Assembly (NCBI GenBank): GCA_002481545.1
Contig: DLEF01000032.1
Span: 1 to 28,698, forward strand
Length of the DNA: 28,698 bases
Source: Cyanobacteria bacterium UBA7753
Lineage (GTDB): Bacteria > Cyanobacteriota > Vampirovibrionia > Gastranaerophilales > Gastranaerophilaceae
Reading direction: 5' to 3'
Shown here: positions 14,670 through 22,211 of the stretch, piece after piece
Layout of the letters: every line of letters begins with the position of its first letter
Position numbering within the stretch: the first letter of the stretch is position 1
Notes under the pieces: model-generated
The model's database searches: none
The model's input: the letters and a program-made list of their open reading frames with translations, nothing else
Told to the model about the DNA's origin: nothing
Translations under genes and position numbers: made by a program

Positions 14670-14807
14670 TTACAATTCGGATAAAATTTGCAAAGATGAA
14701 CCGTATTTTACATCTTCACATTTTTCTTTATCTCTTGAACCGCCAAAGGCAAAAGCCTGTGTCATAAATCCACCGTCATAATACTTTAATGGAATAACTT
14801 TAACCAT
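14670..14807 (-). CDS. 45-residue protein, possibly an N-terminal remnant of a metallo-hydrolase
   Basis: A short frame beginning MVKVIPLKYYDGGFMTQAFA, with a strong AAGGAG site 6-8 nt upstream, so it is probably translated. It continues GGSRDKEKCEDVKYGSSLQ and stops four codons after ILSEL begins. The start resembles what I recall of MBL-fold metallo-hydrolases, where a GGF..Q.F.FGG...C...KY.SSLQ segment precedes the HxHxDH domain. Here everything after it is missing and no remnant of the metal-binding motif is seen downstream. It may therefore be a truncated gene that kept its translation signals, or a true microprotein. It is the last gene of the rubrerythrin operon, 36 nt after the PPOX-like gene. 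The family call is weak. Confidence 0.55.
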   Translation of the reverse strand: MVKVIPLKYYDGGFMTQAFAFGGSRDKEKCEDVKYGSSLQILSEL

Positions 14808-14843
14808 CTTTTTCTCCTTATTTTAGATATTAAATTATATTAT

Positions 14844-15320
14844 TTAACTTTCATTAATTATTTTCCCTGTAATGTGTTCGGGAGTTAATTCCAAGCACAT
14901 TACAAATCTGCCAAAATTTTTGATTTCTTCTTCAATATAATCTTCGCCAAAATCAAATTGGTTGCTTAATTTTCTACATATATTTATCGTTTTGTCAAAA
15001 TCTTCAACAATTTTTATCCTGCCAAAAACTATAACACTTCTGACATCAAGTCCTTTTTTAGCTTCTGACTGGACACCTTTATCATGAACGCAGAATGAAA
15101 CTTTATTACAGTTTTTAATGGAGTCTATTTTATGTCCTTCTTTTGCACCATGGAAATAGATTTTGTTTTCATCTTCTGAATAATAATAGTTAATCGGTAT
15201 TCCATATGGATAACCATTATCACCTATAACAGAAAGTACACCTCTAACCTCGTTTTTCAGAATATTTATACCTTCTTCATTAGATAACTGCTGTTTTATT
15301 CTTCTCATTTGTCTAAACAT
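14844..15320 (-). CDS. Pyridoxamine 5'-phosphate oxidase-like / NimA-like flavoprotein
   Basis: A split-barrel FMN-binding protein of 158 residues. It starts MFRQMRRIKQQLSNEEGINI, the typical NimA/PPOX-like opening in which R-M-R-x2-K-Q precedes a helix. It continues GVLSVIGDNGYPYGIPINYYY, IYFHGAKEGHKIDSIKNCNK and VSFCVHDKG, all characteristic of the family. Members bind FMN, or sometimes haem, and are linked to nitroimidazole resistance or general redox roles; the substrate is unknown. AAAGGA lies 9 nt upstream of the ATG. It follows the flavin reductase-like gene by 18 nt, and both are likely co-transcribed with rubrerythrin. Confidence 0.88.
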   Translation of the reverse strand: MFRQMRRIKQQLSNEEGINILKNEVRGVLSVIGDNGYPYGIPINYYYSEDENKIYFHGAKEGHKIDSIKNCNKVSFCVHDKGVQSEAKKGLDVRSVIVFGRIKIVEDFDKTINICRKLSNQFDFGEDYIEEEIKNFGRFVMCLELTPEHITGKIINES

Positions 15321-15338
15321 TTTATAATTCCTTTGTGA

Positions 15339-15875
15339 TTATAAAATATAAGCATTAACTATTTCACCGTAATAGACAGTATGGTAATCATCATTTGTTT
15401 TAGTTCCGTCTGATGAAGGTACATTTTTATAGAATTTCTCATACAATTCATTCGGGATATTATTGTGTTCTTGTTCTTGCTTATAGATAACTTTGCACTC
15501 TAATGTTAAAGGTATTTCTTTTATTGCAGGGGAATTAACTTCAACTCCCTCAACTGCTGTCAAATTACATTCTTTAAATTTATCAATGTCTTTTCCGTTT
15601 CTGTATCCGCAAAACCCCATAGCCTTTGCTATTTGCGGTGTTCTTTCTAACGGAATCGAAACAGTAAATTCTTTTGAGGCTTCAATTTGTTCGTGGGTAA
15701 ATCTTGTGTGTCTAATATAAGTTGTAAACACAAATTTATTCCACTCAATACCTATCTGCCCCCAGCTAATCGTCATTGTATTTAATTTATCACCGTTTTT
15801 AGTGTTTACAAAAATCCCTTTTTCAAGTTCTGTCATAATTTTTGGTAAGTATTCAATTACATTTATTTTTTGCAT
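15339..15875 (-). CDS. Flavin reductase-like FMN-binding protein
   Basis: A 178-residue protein of the flavin reductase/FMN split-barrel family. The chosen start is ATG at 15875 (MQKINVIEYLPKIMTELEKG), because AGAGG sits just upstream and it begins 10 nt after the rubrerythrin stop codon. A longer frame starting inside rubrerythrin is not credible. Family features are GIFVNTKNGDKLNTMTISWG, WNKFVFTTYIRHTRFTHEQI, FTVSIPL and AKAMGFCGYRNGKDIDKFKE. In anaerobes such proteins pass electrons from NAD(P)H to rubredoxin, flavodiiron proteins or rubrerythrin. With rubrerythrin directly upstream, it is a plausible electron donor for peroxide reduction, though that is inference. The tail ends DDYHTVYYGEIVNAYIL. 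Confidence 0.88.
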   Translation of the reverse strand: MQKINVIEYLPKIMTELEKGIFVNTKNGDKLNTMTISWGQIGIEWNKFVFTTYIRHTRFTHEQIEASKEFTVSIPLERTPQIAKAMGFCGYRNGKDIDKFKECNLTAVEGVEVNSPAIKEIPLTLECKVIYKQEQEHNNIPNELYEKFYKNVPSSDGTKTNDDYHTVYYGEIVNAYIL

Positions 15876-15885
15876 AATTACCTCT

Positions 15886-16446
15886 TTATTGCTTTTCAAA
15901 TGCAGTTTTTGGCATACTGCAAATAGGACATTTATAGTCTGCAGGTTCACTGTCTAAATCCCCGACATATTCAAATCCGCAAACTTTACATACGTAAACA
16001 GGTTTGTTTTCTGTTTTTTCGCCCTCTTTTTTCGCATATTTATCAATAATGGCTTTTGTAACTTCGCCGTGGTGTTTTTCTTGAAGTGCAAATTCTCGAA
16101 CTTGTTCAACCGCTTCTTTATCAATGCCAAGCTCAGCAAGTTTATCTGCCAACGTATTGACATTACTTTCTCCCTTATATTCGGCTTTTGACAAACCTCT
16201 TACCATATCCCAAAAAGTTTTTTCATCATAAGGATATCTGCCGTTAAGCATTGCATAAAAAGCTCCGTGATTTGTTTCCTGATTACCAAGTTCAATAAAT
16301 TCTTCAGCAACATCATCTAGACCAAATTTTTCTTTAGCAACTTTAGCGAGTGCATAATACATAGCACCTCCAACAGCTTCACCTGTAGCAAGTTGTGCAA
16401 TTTGTTTTTCTAACTCTGTTCCTTTTGTTTGTCCGAATATACTCAT
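15886..16446 (-). CDS. rbr: Rubrerythrin
   Basis: A non-haem diiron peroxidase that reduces hydrogen peroxide in the cytoplasm of anaerobes. It has 186 residues. The ferritin-like helical domain (1-140) carries metal ligands in GEAVGG (E23), NQETNHG (E57, H60) and LQEKHHGE (E123, H126). The C-terminal rubredoxin-like domain has VYVCKVCGFEY and YKCPICSMP, giving cysteines 153, 156, 173 and 176 for one iron. The order ferritin domain then rubredoxin is the classical one. AAGGAG precedes the ATG. It is the first gene of a minus-strand operon, with a consensus promoter 50-80 nt upstream and the HxlR regulator divergent. Confidence 0.96.
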   Translation of the reverse strand: MSIFGQTKGTELEKQIAQLATGEAVGGAMYYALAKVAKEKFGLDDVAEEFIELGNQETNHGAFYAMLNGRYPYDEKTFWDMVRGLSKAEYKGESNVNTLADKLAELGIDKEAVEQVREFALQEKHHGEVTKAIIDKYAKKEGEKTENKPVYVCKVCGFEYVGDLDSEPADYKCPICSMPKTAFEKQ

Positions 16447-16496
16447 ATAATTTCTCCTTAAACTTTACCTCTTTGCATTTACATATTTACTGTATT

Positions 16497-16525
16497 ATTA
16501 TCTTAAATAGATTAGTAATATTCAA
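16497..16525 (-). promoter_or_regulatory. Sigma70-type promoter of the rubrerythrin operon
   Basis: The minus strand shows TTGAAT (16520-16525), exactly 17 nt, then GATAAT (16497-16502). The expected transcript start leaves a leader of about 45 nt ending in AAGGAG before the rbr ATG. The spacer TTACTAATC region partly mirrors TTACTGTATTATTATC, so a regulator such as the divergent HxlR protein could bind here. That binding is inferred only. Confidence 0.7.
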
Positions 16526-16576
16526 GTAATTAGGCAGAACTAACATAGTAAGATAAATATAACTATTGAACTATAT

Positions 16577-16993
16577 ATGGGTTTTGATATGAAGAAATCT
16601 AAAAAAGAAGAAATACAAGATATGCTTTGTCCTATAAATTACTTAACAAATATGTTAGGCGGCAGATGGAAATTACATGTACTCTGCATTTTAGAATCAG
16701 GCGGAACAGTAAGATTCGGACAGATAAAAAAGAAAATAGGCAAAGTCTCTAATGTTATGTTATCCCAAACTCTTAAAGAACTTGAAAGAGACGGAATAGT
16801 TATAAGACACCAATATAACGAAGTGCCGTCGCATGTGGATTATACAATGACCGAAAAAGGCAAGAAAGTAATCCCTGCTTTAACTATGCTTGGTGAATGG
16901 GCTCATGAATACATGCGAAAAGAAAATATTACCACTGAATGTGAAGAATATTTGTCAGATATGAGTAAAAAATTAAAGGAGTTCAATTTGTAA
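16577..16993 (+). CDS. HxlR-type winged-helix transcriptional regulator
   Basis: A 138-residue MarR-like regulator of the HxlR family, many of which sense aldehydes, reactive chlorine or oxygen through an N-terminal cysteine. The family signature is complete: CPINYLTNMLGGRWKLHVLC, then RFGQIKKKIGKVSNVMLSQT, LKELERDGIVIRHQYNEVPS and HVDYTMTEKGKKVIPAL. The conserved Cys is residue 18. The start may be the first ATG at 16577 or the fifth codon at 16589; no strong ribosome site separates them. It is divergent from rubrerythrin with 130 bp between, the classical place for a local regulator, so control of the rbr operon is likely. Confidence 0.93.
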   Translation: MGFDMKKSKKEEIQDMLCPINYLTNMLGGRWKLHVLCILESGGTVRFGQIKKKIGKVSNVMLSQTLKELERDGIVIRHQYNEVPSHVDYTMTEKGKKVIPALTMLGEWAHEYMRKENITTECEEYLSDMSKKLKEFNL

Positions 16994-17190
16994 CTTACAA
17001 TTCAAGCTTATTTAAGCCCTGCTAATTAACATAGAAAATTTATAATGTGTTAAACATTCAAAAATTATAGAATTTTTTTATGACTCAGTTTGTTAATAGC
17101 TATAAATATATTTTAAAACTTTGTCACAAACTATTCAAAATATCGCCGAAATACGCTATTATAGAATAACATTTATAAGGTGGGAACATC

Positions 17191-18417
17191 CTGAAAAAGA
17201 TTAAATTTCTGTTGAATATGGTCATATTCCTTGCGGTATTCTTGAATACATCCGCGGGATGTTTTGCGCTGGAAGAAATTAAACTTGATGTTCCTAAGGA
17301 TAACACCTTTAAAACAGAAGTATTTGAAAATGTTGAAGATAACGAAATCGAAAGTGACCTGTCAGAGCCTATCCAACGTGACGACATCCAAGTTCCTGCG
17401 TCCGAAAAGTTAACGGACAAACAGGTTTTTGAACTCGGGGTACAGGATTATGAAACATTGGAATATCTGCTTGACGATAAACTGACAAAACACTTTGATA
17501 AAGGTCCTTTAAGCAGTATCGGACTACGCGGGCTATGGCGCGGAGGAATGAGCGAAACATTCGTAAAGGGCGATAACCACACAAATTTTGATTTCAATGT
17601 AATAGAAGCCCGCATCCACGGTGAATTTAGGAATAATAAAACCTCATTTGTAATCTCTACCAGATACACTCCGCAACACGAATTTAAGTATATGCAACAT
17701 TTTTTCTCCGATACATATATAAAACACAAATTCAATAAGCACGCTATTATAATGGTCGGGAACACCCGTACCCACACAGGGCAGGAAGGTGCAAAAAGTG
17801 ATTTTCTGCTCCCGTTTGCAAACCGTGCCCAGATAAGCCGTCAATACGGGAACATAAGGAAACTCGGAGTAAAGCTTGCAGGTGATTTCAAACTGATGGA
17901 TTATGATATTGCTTACAACTCGTCAGGCACTTATTTTACATCATTTTTCCCCGGCTCGGAGTTCTGCGGATGGATAAACCTTAAACCTCTCGGAATGACA
18001 GACGGCAGATACGGCAAGCTCAAAATCGGGGGAGGTTTAACCGCAGGGCGCAGACACTTTGACTATAACACATTAGGAGCCTACGCAAGTTACAGATATA
18101 AACGATTCAAGGCGGATTTTGAATTTGCACAAGGGAACGGCGCAAACGGCAGAGCAGGACTCACAAAAACCCACTCTAACGGGTTCTACACGTCAGCCTA
18201 CTATAACATAACAAAGAAACTGCAACTGACAGCAAGATTTGACCAATTCACCCCAAATACAAACGATTCGGGGCATAAAACAAGAGAATACACAGCAGGA
18301 TTTAATTACTTTATAAAAGGGCAGGCTCTAAAACTAATCCTTAATTACGTATTCAGAGAAGACAGCATCGCGGGGAACTCACACAGAATTATAATAGGAA
18401 CGCAAGTATTATTATAG
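17191..18417 (+). CDS. Outer-membrane beta-barrel (porin-like) protein with apparent CTG start
   Basis: An exported protein of 408 residues if CTG at 17191 is the start. The frame is closed by TAA at 17176 and contains no ATG, GTG or TTG until TTG at 17212. From CTG the N-terminus reads (M)KKIKFLLNMVIFLAVFLNTS and then AGCFA, a standard cleavable signal peptide. AAGGTGGG lies 6-10 nt upstream. From TTG the positive n-region would be lost. The mature part has an acidic linker (EEIKLDVPKDN, to about residue 95), then many alternating amphipathic strands (FDFNVIEARIHGEF, HAIIMVGNTRTHTGQ, YKRFKADFEFAQGNG). It ends HRIIIGTQVLL. This fits a phosphate-selective-porin or similar 14-16 strand barrel; the exact family is not certain. 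It shows that the organism has an outer membrane. A diffusion or uptake role is inferred. Confidence 0.85.
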   Translation: MKKIKFLLNMVIFLAVFLNTSAGCFALEEIKLDVPKDNTFKTEVFENVEDNEIESDLSEPIQRDDIQVPASEKLTDKQVFELGVQDYETLEYLLDDKLTKHFDKGPLSSIGLRGLWRGGMSETFVKGDNHTNFDFNVIEARIHGEFRNNKTSFVISTRYTPQHEFKYMQHFFSDTYIKHKFNKHAIIMVGNTRTHTGQEGAKSDFLLPFANRAQISRQYGNIRKLGVKLAGDFKLMDYDIAYNSSGTYFTSFFPGSEFCGWINLKPLGMTDGRYGKLKIGGGLTAGRRHFDYNTLGAYASYRYKRFKADFEFAQGNGANGRAGLTKTHSNGFYTSAYYNITKKLQLTARFDQFTPNTNDSGHKTREYTAGFNYFIKGQALKLILNYVFREDSIAGNSHRIIIGTQVLL

Positions 18418-18430
18418 AAAAAGCTGAATT

Positions 18431-18547
18431 GTTATCCTGAGCAAAACTTATTGTAGGCGAAGTAAACATTACTAATAATAGCGAAGGATCTATAATTATA
18501 AAAAAGATTCTTCGCACTTACGAAATCAAATGTGCTCAGAATGACAG
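18431..18547. repeat. Long nested palindrome between convergent genes
   Basis: The outer arms GTTATCCTGAGC (18431-18442) and GCTCAGAATGACAG (18534-18547), and the inner arms GCGAAGGATC (18481-18490) and GATTCTTCGC (18506-18515), fold on each other around an A/T-rich loop. The sequence relates to the CTGAA...TTCAG repeat family. It lies where the porin-like and WG-repeat genes converge and may stop both transcripts. Confidence 0.6.
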
Positions 18548-18574
18548 TTAAGCAAAGATGTTCGGCTAAAATCA

Positions 18575-19582
18575 TCATCTCATCTGTTTCTTTAATTTGG
18601 TTCTTGTGTTTGCCAAAGGTCCGTTATTAGGGCTTCTCAAAAGTTTATAATAATTTTTTACATAAGTGAACGGGAACTTCGGTAACCACGACAATTTCAT
18701 AAGAATAGATATTGTATCTGCACCTTGAGAATACATAAGCTCATCTATTGTTGCCTCGTATGCAGGAGATATAAGAGAAATAGCTTTCAGTAAATAATCA
18801 GTAGCCGTAACAACGGAATAACTGACTCCTACACCTGTATCCACAACAAGATTTGTTATGGTAAAGTCTTTTGTATCAGAAGAAGAAACCTTATACAAAT
18901 CTTCGGGCAGGGTAATTTCTTTATCCGTTACACTCTCAATCTTAGACCAGTTTCCCTGATATTGAACAAGCATAACATTCGGTTTCGGCATATAAATATC
19001 GTCAAACTCCGTATCTAAAAGAGTGTTTCCTTGCATATCGACTACTCCGTAGCGGTAATTTTTTCTGATAAGAAACATTTTTCCGTAGAGTAAATCAATA
19101 GAAGAATACTCAGGCTGAATAATAGTTCCGCCGTATTCGTTATATAGTCCGTAATCGTTATCATTCCCAAATTTTACGTATTTATTTGCAATACGTTCAA
19201 CATTTCTGTATTTAGGTAAGATTATGTAATCTCCGTTATAATCAATAAGTCCGTATTTTGTCTTATACTGTACAATCCAAGATTTGTCGCCTAAGCGGAT
19301 TAGTTTTTTATAAATAGGTTGAGTAAGCTTTGTTCCGTCAGTTTTTTCCAAGCCCCATTTTTTATCCTCTTTATAAACACGGACTAATAAATTACCGTCT
19401 TTGTCGAGAGTGTTCCCGTCGATTGCGGGGAGTTCATTTTCAGCCGATTGCTCTTCGGCATTTTCTGTTGTTTCCGCAACTGTTTGTTCAGACGCAACAG
19501 CATTTACATCACCTTGCGCAAACACAGGCACGGGATGAATAAGAAAAGAACAAAAAAACGCTATGAACAGTATAATTCTCAT
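18575..19582 (-). CDS. Secreted WG-repeat protein
   Basis: A 335-residue protein with a signal peptide (MRIILFIAFFCSFLIHPVPV then FAQG), followed by a Glu/Ala-rich linker to about residue 55. Four WG-type repeats follow at about 34-residue spacing: WGLEKTDGTKLTQPIYKKL (76), YGLIDYNGDYIILPKYRNV (110), YGLYNEYGGTIIQPEYSSI (144) and YGVVDMQGNTLLDTEFDDI (178). WG repeats form beta-propeller or solenoid-like structures found in many secreted bacterial proteins of unknown role. The C-terminal 120 residues are not repetitive and end TRTKLKKQMR. It is likely periplasmic or surface-located. It converges with the porin-like gene and is divergent from the helicase. Confidence 0.88.
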   Translation of the reverse strand: MRIILFIAFFCSFLIHPVPVFAQGDVNAVASEQTVAETTENAEEQSAENELPAIDGNTLDKDGNLLVRVYKEDKKWGLEKTDGTKLTQPIYKKLIRLGDKSWIVQYKTKYGLIDYNGDYIILPKYRNVERIANKYVKFGNDNDYGLYNEYGGTIIQPEYSSIDLLYGKMFLIRKNYRYGVVDMQGNTLLDTEFDDIYMPKPNVMLVQYQGNWSKIESVTDKEITLPEDLYKVSSSDTKDFTITNLVVDTGVGVSYSVVTATDYLLKAISLISPAYEATIDELMYSQGADTISILMKLSWLPKFPFTYVKNYYKLLRSPNNGPLANTRTKLKKQMR

Positions 19583-19759
19583 ATAACCATAATATCATAA
19601 AATAACGCGACATTATGAGAAAGATGTAATTGCAGCTTTCTTATGAAGAGGAATATAAAAAGTTTATTTTCGGCATGGCATTGTAAATTTTTGTTGAGAG
19701 AGGTAGCAAAATTTTCAAATTCAATCCGTTAAGATAACATACACTTATAGGAGAATTTT

Positions 19760-22138
19760 ATGTTAACAATCAACCAACTGCATCAAGTCCGCTCGGCGTC
19801 TAATGTTCAGCACAATAAAAAAGCAAGAACATCTCCCGTAGCGACAAACGTTATCAATTCGAATAACATCAACAGTTTAAACTATTTCAACAAATCATTA
19901 GTTTCGTTTAAAGGGAAAAAGTATTTCCAAACCTTAAACGACAATTATTTTAATTTGCCGACGGATAAGAAGACAGGCAAACCGTTCCAACCTGATGTAT
20001 ATCAAAAAGCGGCAGCGGAAAATCTGTATAACGGAAATGACGTAATCGTTACCGCACCAACCGGGACAGGTAAAACCGCGATAGCACATTACGTAATCAA
20101 TAAGAACCTTGAGGACGGGAAAAAGACATTCTACACGACTCCTCTGAAAGCGTTAAGCAACGATAAGATTAGAGAATTTGAAAAGATTTACGGCAAAGAA
20201 AATGTCGGACTAATAACGGGAGACAAAAAAGTAAACAAAGATGCTCCTATTTTGATTATGACTACAGAGGTTTACAGAAATATGGTTGTTAAAGACCATA
20301 TGACGGAAAGAAACCCTATGTTAAACAACTTGAAAACGGTTGTATTTGATGAATTACATTATTTAGGCGATACTGACAGAGGCGGAGTTTGGGAACAGGC
20401 AATTATGTTCACCGATCCTAAAACTCAAATTTTGTCACTCTCAGGAACAATGGCAAACCCTGAAAAAATCACAGACTGGATGGCTAAAACAAAAGGTCAT
20501 GCGCTCTCTGAAAAGGTAACACCTGACGACAAGTATCGTGCTAAAGATGAAAAAGTACATACGGTGCTGGTAAACGTACCATCCGAAAATCGTCACGTAC
20601 CTTTGGAATTTGGGGTATTGGACGTAAAACCGCAGGTTAAAAAAGGCGGAGGAGGCGGAGGCTCCAGAGCCGACAGAGCCAGAGCAAAAAAACAGGCTAG
20701 ATTAAAAGCACTCTCAGACAGCGCAACACCTTCAAAGGAAAGTTACGTTGACGTTGTAGAAAAATTGCAAAAAGAAGATAAATTGCCTGCAATATTCTTT
20801 ATTTTCAGTAAGAAAGAAGGACGCGCAACGATGTCTTATTTAAGAGACAACGCTCCTAAATTAACAACAGATAAAGAAAGCAGACAAATCAGAAATACGG
20901 TAAGAGAATTTGAAGCTAACGGCAAATATCTCGGAACATCAATGGATTATGATGCATTACAAAAAGGTTACGCTTTACATAACGCAGGCATGTTACCTGA
21001 TCAAAAAGAACTTGTAGAAGAGTTGTTCCAAAAGAAATTATTGAAAGCCGTAATCTCCACGGAAACGTTGTCAGCAGGTATCAACATGCCGGCAAGAACG
21101 ACCGTAATAAGCGGGGTAAGAAAGCCAACCGACAACCCTGACGGAGATGACCACAAAAGATATATTTCTCCGAACGAGTTCCACCAGATGGCAGGACGTG
21201 CGGGAAGACGCGGTATCGATACAAAAGGATATTGCTATGTAATGTCCTCTAACAAATCTCAATCTAAGAAGTTTAATCAATTGATTAATACTCCTTCCAA
21301 CGATATTGACAGCCACTTCAATATTGATTATGCATTTGTAGCAACGGCTGATGATGCTTACAGAGATAAGAAATCTTTAGAACCAATCTTCAAAAAATCA
21401 TTACGTGCTTACGATGAAGATCCTAAACTTCAAGCCGAAAACACAAAGAAAATGATTAAAGAATTTGAGGCAAAAGAAGATGTCCTGAAACATTATGACT
21501 ATATTGATAAGGATAATAACCTGACCGATAAAGGGGTATTGTTAACCGAATTAAACGGATACGAACAAATCCCTGTTATCGACAGTATAACAAGTAAGGA
21601 ACTCTCGGGATTGACTCCTGTTCAACTTGCAGGCTTCGCAGCAGGTCTTGCTAATATGGAAAACATCCCTAAAACAGATTTCCCGAAAAAGGAAACCGAG
21701 TTTGATTTTGACGATGACAAAATTGTAGAGTTGCGAGACAACTTAGAATCAAGAAAAGATGACTACAACAAAAACATCTATTCTAAACAGGGCAACCGTG
21801 AACTCGTAACAAACAGCGACGCTATCAAGCACGTTTACACTTGGGCTAATCTGAACAATGAATCGGAAGACTCGACAGAAAACTGGCATGAACTTTACTC
21901 GGGAGACTTAAAGAAAAGTATCCGCGATGAAGGAACGCTGTTTAGAGAAATCATGATGACGTCCGACTTGCTTAAGCAAATGGATTCAATCGCTCAAACA
22001 GGTGCTGAAATATCAGAAAAAGGCAGTGACAGAAGATATTACGAAAGTCTGTCAAACAATGTCCAAGAAGCATTGAAGCTGATAAACCGCGAACCTGCAA
22101 AGAACGAAGACATTGCAACAGACGAAGACGAAGAATAA
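19760..22138 (+). CDS. Ski2/Mtr4-type DExH-box RNA helicase with N-terminal FKG extension
   Basis: A 792-residue superfamily 2 helicase. After an Asn/Ser-rich extension of about 55 residues that contains VSFKGKK (48-54), the motifs run in order. Motif I is APTGTGKT (99-106), Ia TPLKALSNDK, II DELH (197-200), III LSGTMANPEK, IV IFFIFSKKEG, V STETLSAGINMPARTTV and VI QMAGRAGRRGI (476-486). The HNAGMLPDQKELVEELFQ segment is characteristic of Ski2-like proteins. The C-terminal 300 residues are Asp/Glu/Lys-rich, helical, and end EDIATDEDEE. Motif III (SGT rather than SAT) is a small deviation. A linker of six glycines then SRADRARAKKQARLKAL (296 onwards) lies between the two RecA-like domains. RNA unwinding is expected from the family; the target is unknown. 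AGGAG precedes the ATG. Confidence 0.92.
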   Translation: MLTINQLHQVRSASNVQHNKKARTSPVATNVINSNNINSLNYFNKSLVSFKGKKYFQTLNDNYFNLPTDKKTGKPFQPDVYQKAAAENLYNGNDVIVTAPTGTGKTAIAHYVINKNLEDGKKTFYTTPLKALSNDKIREFEKIYGKENVGLITGDKKVNKDAPILIMTTEVYRNMVVKDHMTERNPMLNNLKTVVFDELHYLGDTDRGGVWEQAIMFTDPKTQILSLSGTMANPEKITDWMAKTKGHALSEKVTPDDKYRAKDEKVHTVLVNVPSENRHVPLEFGVLDVKPQVKKGGGGGGSRADRARAKKQARLKALSDSATPSKESYVDVVEKLQKEDKLPAIFFIFSKKEGRATMSYLRDNAPKLTTDKESRQIRNTVREFEANGKYLGTSMDYDALQKGYALHNAGMLPDQKELVEELFQKKLLKAVISTETLSAGINMPARTTVISGVRKPTDNPDGDDHKRYISPNEFHQMAGRAGRRGIDTKGYCYVMSSNKSQSKKFNQLINTPSNDIDSHFNIDYAFVATADDAYRDKKSLEPIFKKSLRAYDEDPKLQAENTKKMIKEFEAKEDVLKHYDYIDKDNNLTDKGVLLTELNGYEQIPVIDSITSKELSGLTPVQLAGFAAGLANMENIPKTDFPKKETEFDFDDDKIVELRDNLESRKDDYNKNIYSKQGNRELVTNSDAIKHVYTWANLNNESEDSTENWHELYSGDLKKSIRDEGTLFREIMMTSDLLKQMDSIAQTGAEISEKGSDRRYYESLSNNVQEALKLINREPAKNEDIATDEDEE

Positions 22139-22159
22139 AAAGACTACTTACTACAACAA

Positions 22160-22197
22160 AAAAGAGCCGATACCTAAAAAGTATCGGTTCTTTTAAT
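22160..22197. terminator. Strong bidirectional terminator
   Basis: AAAGAGCCGATAC (22161-22173) pairs with GTATCGGTTCTTT (22181-22193), one G-U, across a 7-nt loop. It has T-runs on one side and A-runs on the other. It lies between the helicase and the converging repeat gene, and stops both. Confidence 0.9.
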
Positions 22198-22211
22198 TAT
22201 GTTTTATTTAA

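Noticed and set aside
15876..15950. Longer start for the flavin reductase-like gene
   Set aside because: It would lie inside the rubrerythrin gene and adds residues unlike the family; the ATG at 15875 has a good ribosome site.
17059..17081. AAAAATT/AATTTTT hairpin after the HxlR gene as a terminator
   Set aside because: A stem of A-T pairs only is too weak to call in DNA this AT-rich.
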